Of a DNA stretch of 64,000 bases, positions 40,042-50,336 are shown piece after piece. The notes under the pieces were generated by a model. That model was not told the origin of the DNA, did no database searches, and saw nothing but the letters and a program-made list of their open reading frames with translations. Made by a program: the position numbers and the translations under genes. The stretch comes from Lachancea kluyveri NRRL Y-12651 (lineage: Eukaryota; Ascomycota; Saccharomycetes; Saccharomycetales; Saccharomycetaceae): positions 1,054,001 through 1,118,000 of the forward strand of contig CM000691.1 of assembly GCA_000149225.2 (NCBI GenBank). Direction: 5' to 3'. Each line of letters begins with the position of its first letter. The stretch's first letter is position 1.

Positions 40042-40161
40042 CTTGTACGAAATAATAAGAAAGACTTATTCTATTTACCGTGATGTTTTTATATTGAATG
40101 ATATTGCGTAGCCTTGAAAGATGTAACCTAGAGCCTAACAGTTTTTGGGGAAACTACCCAC

Positions 40162-43104
40162 ATGCAAGCGAATGCCACAGAATATAAATATATCGACTCT
40201 CCAAGGGACCTTGAAGCATATTATTCGAACGACGAAATCGTTACACACAATATCCGATTTATATCTGTTTTAACATCACTTGAATTTATCCCAAATAAAA
40301 AATGCTTGTTCATATTTCAAAACTTCGAGCACGGTAGACCTGATGAGTGTCCATATACTGCTAAAATCCGCTGCGATACAGCAGAAACTTCGACGTTAAC
40401 TAGGATGATGCTTTCGCTAATCGCCCAGCAATTTGACCTGGACCTACCAGACTTAGATGATCCCTCAGGCTTCCATTTACGAGGTATATATTTCGAAAGA
40501 CTCTGTTTCGTAAAATGTCAGGGTAGATTTGTTAGCACGAAAAATAAGGGCTCCATATTTTTGCAAGATATCCGCTGCATCGATTTAAATGGCACGCTTT
40601 ATACTGCTAGAACGTTTAAAGAAAGCAATGAGATTACCACTCTGAACAGAATCTTTGACAACCTCATAAGACTGAATAACGATCCCAAGAATGACTTCAA
40701 GTTTGTCAAGCTACTGAACTACGACCATGACATGAAAAAATTCATACAAAATCGACAGGAGAACTTGGCTCTAACGAACTTCAGAAAAAACCCAATATTT
40801 GGTGTAAATAGATACTTGTCTGCCCAAGAATCGCAGGATGATTTTGATTCTCAACGGATGGAAACACAATCTACTTTGTTTGGATTCACGGCCCTTGGGC
40901 ATGATAATCCTACTGATATTCAACAAACACACTCGAAACATTCACCTCCGGGGCTTAGTGGGACACTCCATGATACATCCACTGAAGATTTGATTGAGGA
41001 GTCAGACTCTTCAACTTCCGAATTCATGGCGACACCTGTAAGCTTTCGAAGCTGTAGGAATAATACCAAGAATACAGCCGACCCTCCTAAAGTGGTGCGG
41101 CCCGATTTAACTACTTCGAATAGCCGACATTTGCAATCCTCAGAAGAATCAGGATTACCATTGAATCCAGGTGAATCCAATCTCTTGTTTCAGAGGAACG
41201 TCTACACGCGTATAACAGCAATGATCGCCGAACATTCAAAGGAACGAGAATCCGCAATTGCACGTCGTGCCAGTAACGTTGTAATGAGCCAATCTATACC
41301 TGACATAACTCCAAAGAATGGCACCAATCAAACTGATGATAGAGCGCTGCATCGCTCCAACTTTCAACCTGAACCGTCAACGGTTACATCCACTGACACA
41401 AACGAGCAGCTCAAAAAGCGACAGAAGTTGGACATTCCCACCTTGCACATTGCCGTGTTCCCCGAGATTTTATCACTAGTACATGCATCTCCAAACCGTA
41501 CTTTTCGATTACAGGGTAAATTTGTTGGCATGCTTCCAAACGAGCTACAAAAAAAGGTGCCACAGAAGATATCAACCTTAAAACTCTACTTTCAGCCCGC
41601 ATCATGGGACGAAAAAGTTCTATCATCTAAATACCTAAATGCCTCCAAAAACTGTCTGGAGGTTGTCACGTGTAATATCGATCAATTGCTGGACATCTTT
41701 AGCCTTTCAAAGCAACCAGACAACCGTTCATTGTTGGGAGATATCAGTACAGTACTGCTCTACCGTACCTTTGAGGTAAAGATCCAAAAACGACGTGTTT
41801 CCATGGCAGGTATTTTCTACAGCTTTTGTTGGAGTCTAACGGACATCTCAACTGACAGTCCAAAAAAGATAGAGGAAAAAAGGTCACAATCCTCTTTTCC
41901 TGTAGCCAAAGGTGTCACTCCACTTCAGCATCGCACGTATCGAGTAGATCCTGTCAAGACTGTTGGTGAACTATCGGTAAAGAAGGAGGGAGAGGTAGAG
42001 TTTGTAACAATTTTCGCGTTGATGGTTGCTGCCAAGATAAACGACCCATACAAGAAAAGATTTGTTTTCACTGATTTTACTGCCAACCCCTTGACAGGAT
42101 CTTACACGTTTGATCCGTTCATTTGCTCATACCACAATCGGATTTCTAGTACGGAGACACTTCACTCGGTAATGTATGATGATGAGTATGGCAAATTCCT
42201 CAATAGAATTACCCAGTGCATGCGTTGCAAATTCGAAGATTTATTCAACGTAAAGGACTCAAATCTGACCCATAGAGGCATTGTATGTAAACTGGGGCTG
42301 AGAGTTAAAATTTACAAGGGAAAACTAGACGGAGTCATCAGAAGCTGCATACCAATGATGAACGACAGCAAACTGACCCATATGGAAAGGACAAAACTAC
42401 ACGATTTCTATACAAGGGCAATAAAGCGGATACCCAAGGTGCATCTAGACACGTTCTATAGCAACTTTCAAAAATTTTTCCCTCTGACCATTAACCAAGA
42501 TGGACAAGTAGAGTTGAAGAAATCAGAACATGACAGGTTATTAGATGAGCTTTACGATTCCGATGGTGCTGAATATGCATCAAAAAACGTTGATCCCGAA
42601 GACACTTCACACGCGGAACCTGTTGAGCAAATTATCCCACAGCTGGGCAGCTACCTAGGAGACTTCGAAGTGGTGAAAAATCTTGATATTCCTGCCTTAA
42701 ATACAATTGAAAAATTGACCCCTAAAAAAGTATATCACGTGCAAGGTAAAGTTGTTGATATAACCCAAGATGACGATTGTCTTTCATTCCTCATAACTAA
42801 TGATTTAATTTCTGAGGGTGTTCTGGATCCGACCAGAATTTTGAAGGTAGACATCATTGGCCAAGATAATTTAGACTACTTTTACAACCAAAGAGATTAC
42901 AAAGCATTTCAAAACGATTTAACTCTTCTCGTCGGAAAGATTCTTGCCTTCAGACTGTCGAGAGTGCTGATTGCTGTCAGCTCCAAGAAACGGTTATTTG
43001 CATGGTACCCAGTAGAGTGTACTATGGAGGAGATGAAGTCACAATTACAAAAACAATTGACTGTGTCAGTGAAACAAGAGCAAATTGACTTAACTGATAT
43101 GTGA
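40162..43104 (+). CDS. CDC13: Telomere-capping protein Cdc13
   Basis: Protein of 980 residues (S. cerevisiae 924). It reads like yeast Cdc13: an N-terminal OB fold with the start block YKYIDSPRDLEAYY, a Ser-rich recruitment region (about 230-430), a central OB fold, the single-strand telomere DNA-binding OB fold (about 600-810), and a C-terminal OB fold that would bind Stn1. It coats the telomeric 3' overhang and recruits telomerase. The only 120 bp before it is shared with the divergent YNL193W-type gene, an unusually short promoter for two genes. It is the counterpart of YDL220C. Confidence 0.92.
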   Translation: MQANATEYKYIDSPRDLEAYYSNDEIVTHNIRFISVLTSLEFIPNKKCLFIFQNFEHGRPDECPYTAKIRCDTAETSTLTRMMLSLIAQQFDLDLPDLDDPSGFHLRGIYFERLCFVKCQGRFVSTKNKGSIFLQDIRCIDLNGTLYTARTFKESNEITTLNRIFDNLIRLNNDPKNDFKFVKLLNYDHDMKKFIQNRQENLALTNFRKNPIFGVNRYLSAQESQDDFDSQRMETQSTLFGFTALGHDNPTDIQQTHSKHSPPGLSGTLHDTSTEDLIEESDSSTSEFMATPVSFRSCRNNTKNTADPPKVVRPDLTTSNSRHLQSSEESGLPLNPGESNLLFQRNVYTRITAMIAEHSKERESAIARRASNVVMSQSIPDITPKNGTNQTDDRALHRSNFQPEPSTVTSTDTNEQLKKRQKLDIPTLHIAVFPEILSLVHASPNRTFRLQGKFVGMLPNELQKKVPQKISTLKLYFQPASWDEKVLSSKYLNASKNCLEVVTCNIDQLLDIFSLSKQPDNRSLLGDISTVLLYRTFEVKIQKRRVSMAGIFYSFCWSLTDISTDSPKKIEEKRSQSSFPVAKGVTPLQHRTYRVDPVKTVGELSVKKEGEVEFVTIFALMVAAKINDPYKKRFVFTDFTANPLTGSYTFDPFICSYHNRISSTETLHSVMYDDEYGKFLNRITQCMRCKFEDLFNVKDSNLTHRGIVCKLGLRVKIYKGKLDGVIRSCIPMMNDSKLTHMERTKLHDFYTRAIKRIPKVHLDTFYSNFQKFFPLTINQDGQVELKKSEHDRLLDELYDSDGAEYASKNVDPEDTSHAEPVEQIIPQLGSYLGDFEVVKNLDIPALNTIEKLTPKKVYHVQGKVVDITQDDDCLSFLITNDLISEGVLDPTRILKVDIIGQDNLDYFYNQRDYKAFQNDLTLLVGKILAFRLSRVLIAVSSKKRLFAWYPVECTMEEMKSQLQKQLTVSVKQEQIDLTDM

Positions 43105-43111
43105 CGGCTAG

Positions 43112-43142
<31 letters not shown>

Positions 43143-43472
43143 GAAGGCAGTGCCTGAGCACGGCGTGGCGCTCGCACTGACACATCATGAGAAACATCTC
43201 TGCAGAGCAATAGCAAAACGGTATTCCCTAATTGGCTTCTTTTTTTTTTGAGGGGAACACACAGGTCACTAGCCAATTTCTTCTGTCACTTGTGGGCTTG
43301 TGCCTCGGAGTTGCGTCATTAAGGGTGTCATTTTCATCAAGAACTGTTCCAATAGCAAAGGATACCTCGTTTCAGAGCTGTATATAAAGATGGTGTACTT
43401 CTCTTGGGGCTCTCTCCATAATATTTGCTTTTCCTCTTAGAAAATAATAAGACACATTATTTCGAATCACAA
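43105..43472. other. Intergenic, CDC13 to the FMP45-type gene
   Basis: About 370 bp. A T-run of about 26 bases (43117-43142) follows the CDC13 stop, and a second T-run lies near 43241-43249. A TATATAAA TATA box is at 43381-43388, about 90 bp before the FMP45-type ATG. No gene is visible. Confidence 0.65.
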
Positions 43473-44390
43473 ATGCATTTTAAAAAGTTAGTTGCAATTG
43501 TTTCTTTTATATTTTTACTGGGTGCTGCGTTGCTATCATTCTTCACTATCTTATCTGGTGCCAGGAAAACTGGTGTTTTGAAAAACTTCTATTGGATTGA
43601 GGCTGTAACTGAAGGTTTTGGATCAGCTCCTGAAGTAACGAGGTGGACCAACTATGATTGGTGTGGGTACAGTTACGGGAGTTATCATGCAGACTGCTCT
43701 AAATCTATGGCTGCTCAAAGTTTTTCGCCAAAGGATAATTTTGGAGCCAACCCTACTATGCCTTCCGCGTTTTTAAATGACAGGAACACTTACTATTACC
43801 TTTCTCGTGTAGGGTGGGCGATGCTGTTAATTGGCTTGTTTTTCACTATCTGTGCTATCATTCCTGCGATTTTTTCCCTTTTTTCCAACAACTTTGGCTT
43901 CTTGGGTTCTGTTTTCCTCACGATTTTACCCTCGTGGATTGCGTTCTTTTTCATCACCTTGTCTGCTTGCCTTTACACTGCTTGTTACACCAAGGCAAGA
44001 AGGGTATTTCGCAATGATAGTCGTAACGCAAGTTTAGGTACCAAGAATTTTGCCTTTATCTGGACATCGGTGTTTTTGTTGCTTGTTTCTTCACTTTGGT
44101 ACACTATTTCAGCGACCGCTTTTGGAGTAATGAAGTTCAAGCAGCACCGCAAATCGAATAATTATGGCTACGAATCGAGCTCCGGCGAAACCTACAATGT
44201 CGACAAATCTACCGTTGACAGCGCTCCTGTCCCTGCCCCTGCCCCTTCTCGGGGTCCTGCTATTATTACCGAAACCACAGATACGGAATATAAGAGGAAC
44301 AATCAGGGAGTTTTTGGGGGACTCTTCAAGAAAAAAAGGGTACAGGAGGTTGAGTACAACGATGCTGTCGATACCGAAGCCAGGTTGTAG
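43473..44390 (+). CDS. FMP45: Sur7-family membrane protein (FMP45/YNL194C type)
   Basis: From the ATG at 43473 the protein has 305 residues (S. cerevisiae Fmp45 309, Ynl194c 301). The frame is open upstream only from a TTG. Four membrane spans: one at about 7-29, then three between ~112 and ~220. The first extracellular loop has the family Trp-Cys ... Cys signature (W63-C64 and C75 in DWCGYSYGSYHADC). The C-terminal ~75 residues are hydrophilic with a Pro/Ala run. Sur7-type proteins mark eisosome domains (MCC) and are linked to sporulation and sphingolipids. S. cerevisiae has two copies (YDL222C and YNL194C) for this one gene. Confidence 0.9.
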   Translation: MHFKKLVAIVSFIFLLGAALLSFFTILSGARKTGVLKNFYWIEAVTEGFGSAPEVTRWTNYDWCGYSYGSYHADCSKSMAAQSFSPKDNFGANPTMPSAFLNDRNTYYYLSRVGWAMLLIGLFFTICAIIPAIFSLFSNNFGFLGSVFLTILPSWIAFFFITLSACLYTACYTKARRVFRNDSRNASLGTKNFAFIWTSVFLLLVSSLWYTISATAFGVMKFKQHRKSNNYGYESSSGETYNVDKSTVDSAPVPAPAPSRGPAIITETTDTEYKRNNQGVFGGLFKKKRVQEVEYNDAVDTEARL

Positions 44391-44464
44391 TTTTAAATTA
44401 ATACAAAGACTGGTTTCGTGTAAGGTAGCTATCGACTCAAGCGTACACATCCTCGAAAACATCA

Positions 44465-44564
44465 GTAAGATTTTGATGAACACATTTATTGCAGCACAGA
44501 TTAGCCCAAATAATCTTTTAATATATTAATTTTTCCCTCATATCTTTACTAACAATTGTAACAG
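44465..44564 (+). other. Probable 5' leader intron of HBT1
   Basis: A 5' site GTAAGA at 44465, a perfect TACTAAC at 44547-44553 and a 3' site AACAG ending at 44564 would define a ~100-bp intron ahead of the HBT1 ATG at 44632. The downstream frame has no ATG before this point and no ATG-containing exon in the right phase was found, so a leader intron is the simplest reading. The branch-to-AG distance is short (12 nt) and the 5' site is not GTATGT. Confidence 0.4.
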
Positions 44565-44631
44565 TATTTTGAAAAACAAGAAAAAGCCCGATCAATCAGA
44601 TCAATCCGATCAAACAGAAAAACCCGTTGAC

Positions 44632-46923
44632 ATGTATGGAGATTACAAGGGGAAGGACATGACGACAGCTGACCCAACCTCCAAGAATTTAGCCGAAAAT
44701 GACGACAACGCCAACGTTTGGAACCAAAATGTTGACAGAAACGGTGAATACCATATGAATACTTACGATGACCCTGTCGATACCACTCAGGTACCGGCTC
44801 CAAAGTTCGGTGATGGGTTCAAGGACAGCCATGTCCAACCATCCCACGACTCTGGTATCCAGTCGTCCAATGTTGACTATACCATAACCTCCACTACTTC
44901 AACTCAAAAAAAGGTTACCAAGTCAAAAACGGATGGCGATTTGGAAGACTTGCGCGAGCGACTACCAACTCCTCCTTTGAAAGATGAAAGTTACCGTACT
45001 CACGCAGGATTTTCTGAGGACAGCAATGCTACAGGTTTCAATCCTAACACTGGCTCAAATTACAATGCTGCTGCTGACGCTGCTGCCACCGCTTTTATTG
45101 GGAGCGAAAGAAAAAAGGCACCAAACGAAGGCTATGAGACGTCTAATATACCAGGTGCCTTCAATACCAAGCATTCCAACGAGTATGATAGCTACCAACC
45201 CGAAGCTTACCACGGTAAGGAGAAGAAGACTGGAGTCAAGGAAGCAGGGAAAAACTATAGCACTACAATGCCTGTTGGTGGCGCGACATTAGATTCTGGA
45301 AGACGTTCTTCCCTGGGTTCTGGGTCCGCCAACTATCAGCGTAGGGCTCCACCTGTGGTAACGACCTCTGCAAGTAAATCTGCCGCATATGAAGAGACAC
45401 CAAACATCAAAACTGACATTTATGCGAGAGAGGGTGCCTCGGCCGATAAAGTTGCTCCTTATGGTCAAGACGCGGGCCTCAAAAGTGAGAATTATGCAGG
45501 GGTCGGCTACTCGTCTGGTAGAGACACCACATACGAGGAGACTCCTCACATCAAGACAGACATCTATGCCAAAAATACTTCTCTCGAGACCAACGCTAGA
45601 GCCGGTGCTAATGCTAATACTGCTTCTAATGAGCAACAGACCTCTTCTGGCATGAGCAATTTGGCCAACTTGGATACCACTTATGAACAGGTTCCTAAGA
45701 ACGGATTCGTTGAAAGTTCGGGTGGTGCGTCAAGGCATGCGAAACCTGTCAGTATCGGAAATATGGCGAATCTCGACAACACTTATAAGGAGTCCGACAG
45801 AGTCCATGGCTCAAAACCGGACGCCGCTGTTGGTAGCCAAGTGAAAACTCACAGAGACCACCCACACAATCCCTTTGCAACAGAGTCTCACACTAGCTAT
45901 AGCCATGGTTCTGGCAGCACTGGAGCCACGTCTACAGGTCTAGGCACTTCTGAAATTAAGAAGAGTGCCAGTGATGGTTCAAGCGCCCAACAGGGAAGCA
46001 TGAAGTCTGCGCCTGGCGCTGTGGAAATTGGAGACCAAGAATCCAACGAGGTTTCTAAGAAAAGAAGAAGCTTTAGCTCTTCTATTCCAGGTCTGAAAAA
46101 ATTCTCCGGGAAATCGACAACTCATCATGACAGTACTCCTTCAAAGAGTGATAAGGGTGTTAACGAAGAGGAAGGATCTCACAATGGCGGGTTTTTGGAT
46201 TCCGTAATGGGTGCCGTCGGCTCAGTTGTTGGTAGAACAAATAGCCACTCTTCTTCTAGTCAAAGCAAGGATACACGTTTTGAGCATAATGGCTCGAAAT
46301 ACAATGCTGAAAAATCGATTCCTAATAAACTGGAGGAACAAACTGCAGTCCAAAATAAGCCAAGCGTCAGACCAGCAGTCCACGACAGACCTGTTACTGA
46401 TAATTACCGATCTATGGATATGTCTGATAAACACGCTTCTCACTTGAACACCAATAAAGAAACCGTAGAGAGTGACCAACACGGACATACTTTAAAGTCC
46501 GACCAATACGCTTCTGATGTTGTCAACATGCCAAGCTTAATTGACCCAACTGTTACGACATATGGTGCTGTTGAAGAGCACGAAAAAAACGGCAGCACTA
46601 GGCCCATCGCGGCAGATGAGCAAGCAATTGGCTCTGAAGGACGCGGCAACTACACAACATTGGATCCAACAGGAAATCACGTGAGGAACACATCTATTAG
46701 TGGCGAAGCTGAGAAGCACAACAAACATGACACGGTTGGTGGTGGAAACGTTCAACACCAAGCCGGCCACTCGATGTTAAAGTCCGAAATGCAGTACGAT
46801 TATGACCCCAGAGCTGCAACTCCAAGATCTACTCGTGTGCAAGATAACGACACTTCGGCCGGACCGGAAAAAGAAACTCTTGTCGATAAGGTCACCAAAA
46901 CCTTTAAATCCACTGTCATCTGA
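44632..46923 (+). CDS. HBT1: Hbt1-type disordered protein (Hub1 target)
   Basis: From the ATG at 44632 the protein has 763 residues (S. cerevisiae Hbt1 1046). The frame is open for another ~100 bp upstream without an ATG. The sequence is rich in Ser, Asn, Asp, Thr and His and looks disordered throughout. Internal repeats are visible: EETPNIKTDIYA and EETPHIKTDIYA, and LANLDTTYEQ and MANLDNTYKE. Hbt1 is a target of the ubiquitin-like Hub1 and is needed for shmoo shape. The assignment rests on position (FMP45, HBT1, SLZ1, WHI3/4 in the S. cerevisiae order YDL222-224 and YNL194-197) and composition. A short hydrophobic piece near 540-555 (GGFLDSVMGAVGSVVG) is the only candidate membrane contact. 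Confidence 0.75.
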   Translation: MYGDYKGKDMTTADPTSKNLAENDDNANVWNQNVDRNGEYHMNTYDDPVDTTQVPAPKFGDGFKDSHVQPSHDSGIQSSNVDYTITSTTSTQKKVTKSKTDGDLEDLRERLPTPPLKDESYRTHAGFSEDSNATGFNPNTGSNYNAAADAAATAFIGSERKKAPNEGYETSNIPGAFNTKHSNEYDSYQPEAYHGKEKKTGVKEAGKNYSTTMPVGGATLDSGRRSSLGSGSANYQRRAPPVVTTSASKSAAYEETPNIKTDIYAREGASADKVAPYGQDAGLKSENYAGVGYSSGRDTTYEETPHIKTDIYAKNTSLETNARAGANANTASNEQQTSSGMSNLANLDTTYEQVPKNGFVESSGGASRHAKPVSIGNMANLDNTYKESDRVHGSKPDAAVGSQVKTHRDHPHNPFATESHTSYSHGSGSTGATSTGLGTSEIKKSASDGSSAQQGSMKSAPGAVEIGDQESNEVSKKRRSFSSSIPGLKKFSGKSTTHHDSTPSKSDKGVNEEEGSHNGGFLDSVMGAVGSVVGRTNSHSSSSQSKDTRFEHNGSKYNAEKSIPNKLEEQTAVQNKPSVRPAVHDRPVTDNYRSMDMSDKHASHLNTNKETVESDQHGHTLKSDQYASDVVNMPSLIDPTVTTYGAVEEHEKNGSTRPIAADEQAIGSEGRGNYTTLDPTGNHVRNTSISGEAEKHNKHDTVGGGNVQHQAGHSMLKSEMQYDYDPRAATPRSTRVQDNDTSAGPEKETLVDKVTKTFKSTVI

Positions 46924-47053
46924 TTGAGACGACTCTCTCTTTTTTATGTATACATTTTTAATTTCTTAGTATAAAACCTTAAATACTATTATATCTTATG
47001 ACCCTTACTCTAGATTTTTTTTTCTTTCTCTCAAGCGAAAGGGTATTGGAAAA

Positions 47054-47109
47054 CTGATACTTGGAAGTTGAGCTACCCAATCTGATACTTGGAAGTTGAG
47101 CTACCCAAT
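47054..47109. repeat. Perfect tandem duplication of 28 bp
   Basis: Units at 47054-47081 and 47082-47109 are identical, each containing ACTTGGAAGTTGAGCTACCC. It lies ~130 bp after the HBT1 stop and is non-coding as far as can be seen. The absence of differences suggests a recent event. Confidence 0.95.
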
Positions 47110-47185
47110 TGAACTCATTCTTATCGATACGCATACTTTTATGGAATGTAAAAATATGATTTCTGCCTTTGGCCGTAACAGCAGC

Positions 47186-47476
47186 CTAGTTTTTTTTTTT
47201 TTCTATAGTGCACATCCGATATTCTATTTTTGAGCACACTTCTGGAGTATTATTTCCAGGATCACTTTCATGTGTGACAAGTTCAATAGATGGTTCAGTA
47301 GACCGTTTGTAATTAAGGGATGCCATCTGAGCACAATATGGACAGCCCGAACGAATATATTCGACGTAGCTAAGATAGGAATCTGAGGTTGAATGCACTG
47401 CTTCTTTAGCTTTAATATCCTCTTCTACCTTAATTGTAATTTGTTTATTTGAACCAGAAGCATCGACGCCGACATA
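47186..47476 (-). other. ATG-less open frame, possible relic or exon
   Basis: A minus-strand frame is open for 96 codons between a TGA at 47477-47479 and the stop at 47186, with no ATG until codon ~54. The translation has ordinary protein composition (for example NKQITIKVEEDIKAKEA and SGCPYCAQM with a CxxC). It could be an exon of an unrecognised spliced gene, a decayed gene, or chance. I do not recognise it. Confidence 0.25.
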
Positions 47477-47736
47477 TCATAGCAATCGAAAGTAAAGTGT
47501 TTATGGGATTCGTAGTATATGCTCCTGCACTCTTGCCCGTCTTATTGTTGCAACTACTTGCCTTATGAGCTTTAGGGTTTTTGCGCACGAGTGCAGATGC
47601 GCCCACAAGTACGGCATGATATAATTTGGAGGGGTTTCAAGACGCTACCAACTAAAACTTGAAAAATAAGATTGCGCCAGACACAGCATAGCAAGAGATC
47701 TCTTGGGAAAATAGCTTTGAGTAAGGTAGGTAAATA

Positions 47737-48663
47737 ATGAGCAAGAAAGATATTAAGATCAGGACTGGCAATAGGCATAAAAAATCAAATGATTTTACAA
47801 AGAAAACTTCCTCAGCGGCTAATGAATCTAAAGGGGATACTAAGTCTAAAACAAACAAACCTGTAGACAAGCAGGAAAGAAAGGCAGTTGGGACCGTGTC
47901 AAAGAAGAATAAGCAGAGGGACTCAGAGACAAAGGTTTCCTCTGGTTCTGCGATTGCTTGGAGAGAGGTTAGGTACGGGGGTGATGAGAAGGAAAGAGAG
48001 CAGGAAGTCATCATGCCTGCTGCTGGCCATGACTTCATTTTCAAAGCGTCCATTACTGACAACAAGGCGAACTTCAATAGGGTCACCAGAGGTGTTCAAA
48101 CGTCTACAGTTTCGCAGCTACAGCTGACTCAAATATTCGACACAGAAGGCTGTAAACGTAGGACAATTGGTGATTTTAAGGCAAGTTTGATCCCGTTGAC
48201 CAGGGATGGGGAAAACACTGATACATGTGGTTCAATTCGTAGCGATGAGAAATTTGAAGACAGAGTGAACTTTGATGATAAGATTTCATTAAAGAACAGA
48301 AGCGAAAGTTTTGTTTCTCCCTTGACCTCACGCAGAGCAAGCAGACTTTCTAGTTTCACTTCTTACAGTAGTGCTGATTATGGTTACCACATCAGGTATG
48401 ATTATGTTGAACAGGAGGTTGGAAATCAAGAACACGGAGTGATGGACGCTGCTGCCGATCAATACATCAGTAAGATCTATTGCAAAATCGTTGATCTTAT
48501 TGATTTCTGTGAAAGCGATGTGCAAAGACCCCACATGAGAAGAACTACTTGGCTAGAAATCCCAACATGCTGCTTCTCTAAAGACCATGGTTTGAAGCAC
48601 CTACATAGCGAACGTGCCAGAGCGTTAGGGCTGGAGTTGCACGATATGATTTACGGAGAGTAG
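47737..48663 (+). CDS. SLZ1: Slz1-type protein (meiotic m6A methylation complex)
   Basis: Protein of 308 residues (S. cerevisiae Slz1 about 294). The first ~70 residues are Lys-rich. The middle is hydrophilic and Ser-rich, and the last ~85 residues (from AADQYISKIYCKIVDLID on) look folded and helical, ending LGLELHDMIYGE. Slz1 is a partner of Ime4 and Mum2 in meiotic mRNA methylation, and carries its basic nuclear-localising part at the N-terminus. Sequence alone would not name this gene; the call relies on its place between HBT1 and WHI3 (YNL195C, YNL196C, YNL197C). Confidence 0.7.
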   Translation: MSKKDIKIRTGNRHKKSNDFTKKTSSAANESKGDTKSKTNKPVDKQERKAVGTVSKKNKQRDSETKVSSGSAIAWREVRYGGDEKEREQEVIMPAAGHDFIFKASITDNKANFNRVTRGVQTSTVSQLQLTQIFDTEGCKRRTIGDFKASLIPLTRDGENTDTCGSIRSDEKFEDRVNFDDKISLKNRSESFVSPLTSRRASRLSSFTSYSSADYGYHIRYDYVEQEVGNQEHGVMDAAADQYISKIYCKIVDLIDFCESDVQRPHMRRTTWLEIPTCCFSKDHGLKHLHSERARALGLELHDMIYGE

Positions 48664-49458
48664 CGAGAAAAGCGACCATCCTTGCCGGGCACTTCTGCGT
48701 ACATGAAAAAAAAGAAGCAAAATAAACTCAAAGATGTAACAGGGCCGCTCTTTGAAGTTGATGGTTATATGACATCTTTTTGCACCGTGGTCACTCTGCT
48801 CGTGCACCGAAAGGGGAAAAATAATAATATTGCATCGCTGGTCACAAACAACAAACGCTGGCCATCTGGGTCAACTAAGAGGAGAGTTTCTATAGAAAAC
48901 AACAGGAAAGTCTTTTACTTTGCTTATTATAACTATTGATTGTTAATTAATTAGTGTCCAACCAGACACGACTACCCGACTTGTTTGATGTAAAAGTTTA
49001 CACATTACGGATAAAGACGAAGGGGTAGTCCTTTGCACGCTACTGTTGTTTCTGGGATACACGACGTTTTTCCGACGCATACAATTACCGCGACCAGGAA
49101 AAGTTTTCTTTTTTTCGTCTTTTTTGCGAAAGGTCGCCCATTTTTTCTAATAAACAGCACGGTATTTTCAGACGAACGGTGAACGACCAGAAAAACGGAA
49201 GAGGGAAAAATAAGGAAAAAGGAAGTTAGTTCTCTACTCGACTTACCAGCAACGAAGAGACGTTAAGTGTTACCTCTAAGGATCGTTGCAAAAAAGGAAC
49301 AGAAAAGTCGTTTCCATAACAAGACAGACGAGAACACCTAGAACCAGTGACTATTTATCTTCTTTTGTGTCTTGTCAGCGCCATTTGTTTACGTTTACCA
49401 CCGAAGATTGCCAGCCTACTACCAAAGAACAATCCAAAACAACGGACTTAACACAATC
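48664..49458. other. Long WHI3 promoter/leader region
   Basis: About 800 bp. It includes A-rich and CGAAAG-type stretches and a likely long 5' leader with several short frames (for example from 49286). The WHI3 frame is open upstream to a TTG at 49372, but the first ATG is at 49459. No separate gene is visible. Confidence 0.5.
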
Positions 49459-50298
49459 ATGTCTCTTATAAACAATACTTCCCCGATGGATACGTCGAGC
49501 TTTTCTTTGCACAGAGCATTCAGTTCAAGCTCAGAGAATGTTTCTGTCACTACCCCAAACAACTCCTCTCCTATACACCACAGTGCAATGAGCGCGTTGA
49601 ACTCTTCCTCCAATAACAACTCCAACAATAACGTCAATTCAAACAACAATTCTCCTCTGCATTTAACCACAGTTTTGAACAACCTGTCTATAAACACATC
49701 CTCTGCTCAGGGAAATGCTAGTGGCCAAGGTCCTTACTTGTTGAGATTGAAGAACGTCCCCAAAGACATCACTTTGCGGGAATGCCACGCTTTGTTTGCT
49801 TTAGCTCATGGAGTCTCTAACATCGAGCTGGCTAAAGATGGTGAAAGAAGCAGGGAAAGTCCAACTCAAGAATCGTCTAATTATATTGTCGCTAAATTCA
49901 CCTCTTTGCATCTTGTATCACAGTACGCCAACATTTTGGATTCTAAATCACAAATTTTCGGTCCAGCTTTCCCTTTCAAGTCATACGTAGAGGTGATTGA
50001 TGAGCTAACCAATCAACATATTCCATTTTACCCACAGCAAAGCCTTCAACAATCACAAGCCCAGCCCTCACAACCACAAAATGCATTCCAAGTTTCATTG
50101 TCTGCTCCTTCAACTGTTATTTCGCCTCCACAAACTTCTTCATCCGTTAAAAGACCTAGCTTGTTGGGTCAACGCTCAAGATTTTCTTTTACTGACCCAT
50201 TTGGTACTGAATCACCACAGCAACCTCAAACTTCGCATGTACAACAGCAGCAGCAACAGCAACAACAGCAGCAACAGCAACAGCAGCAACAGCAGCAA

Positions 50299-50336
<38 letters not shown>

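Larger units (their letters stand above)
46924..47736. other. Intergenic, HBT1 to SLZ1
   Basis: About 810 bp. It holds a perfect tandem 28-bp duplication (47054-47109), a T-run near 47190-47202, and on the minus strand an ATG-less open frame (47476-47186). No gene is firmly supported. Confidence 0.5.

Noticed and set aside
44164-44529. A 121-codon frame overlapping the end of FMP45
   Set aside because: It is a shifted frame over coding sequence and does not connect in phase to HBT1 through the candidate intron.
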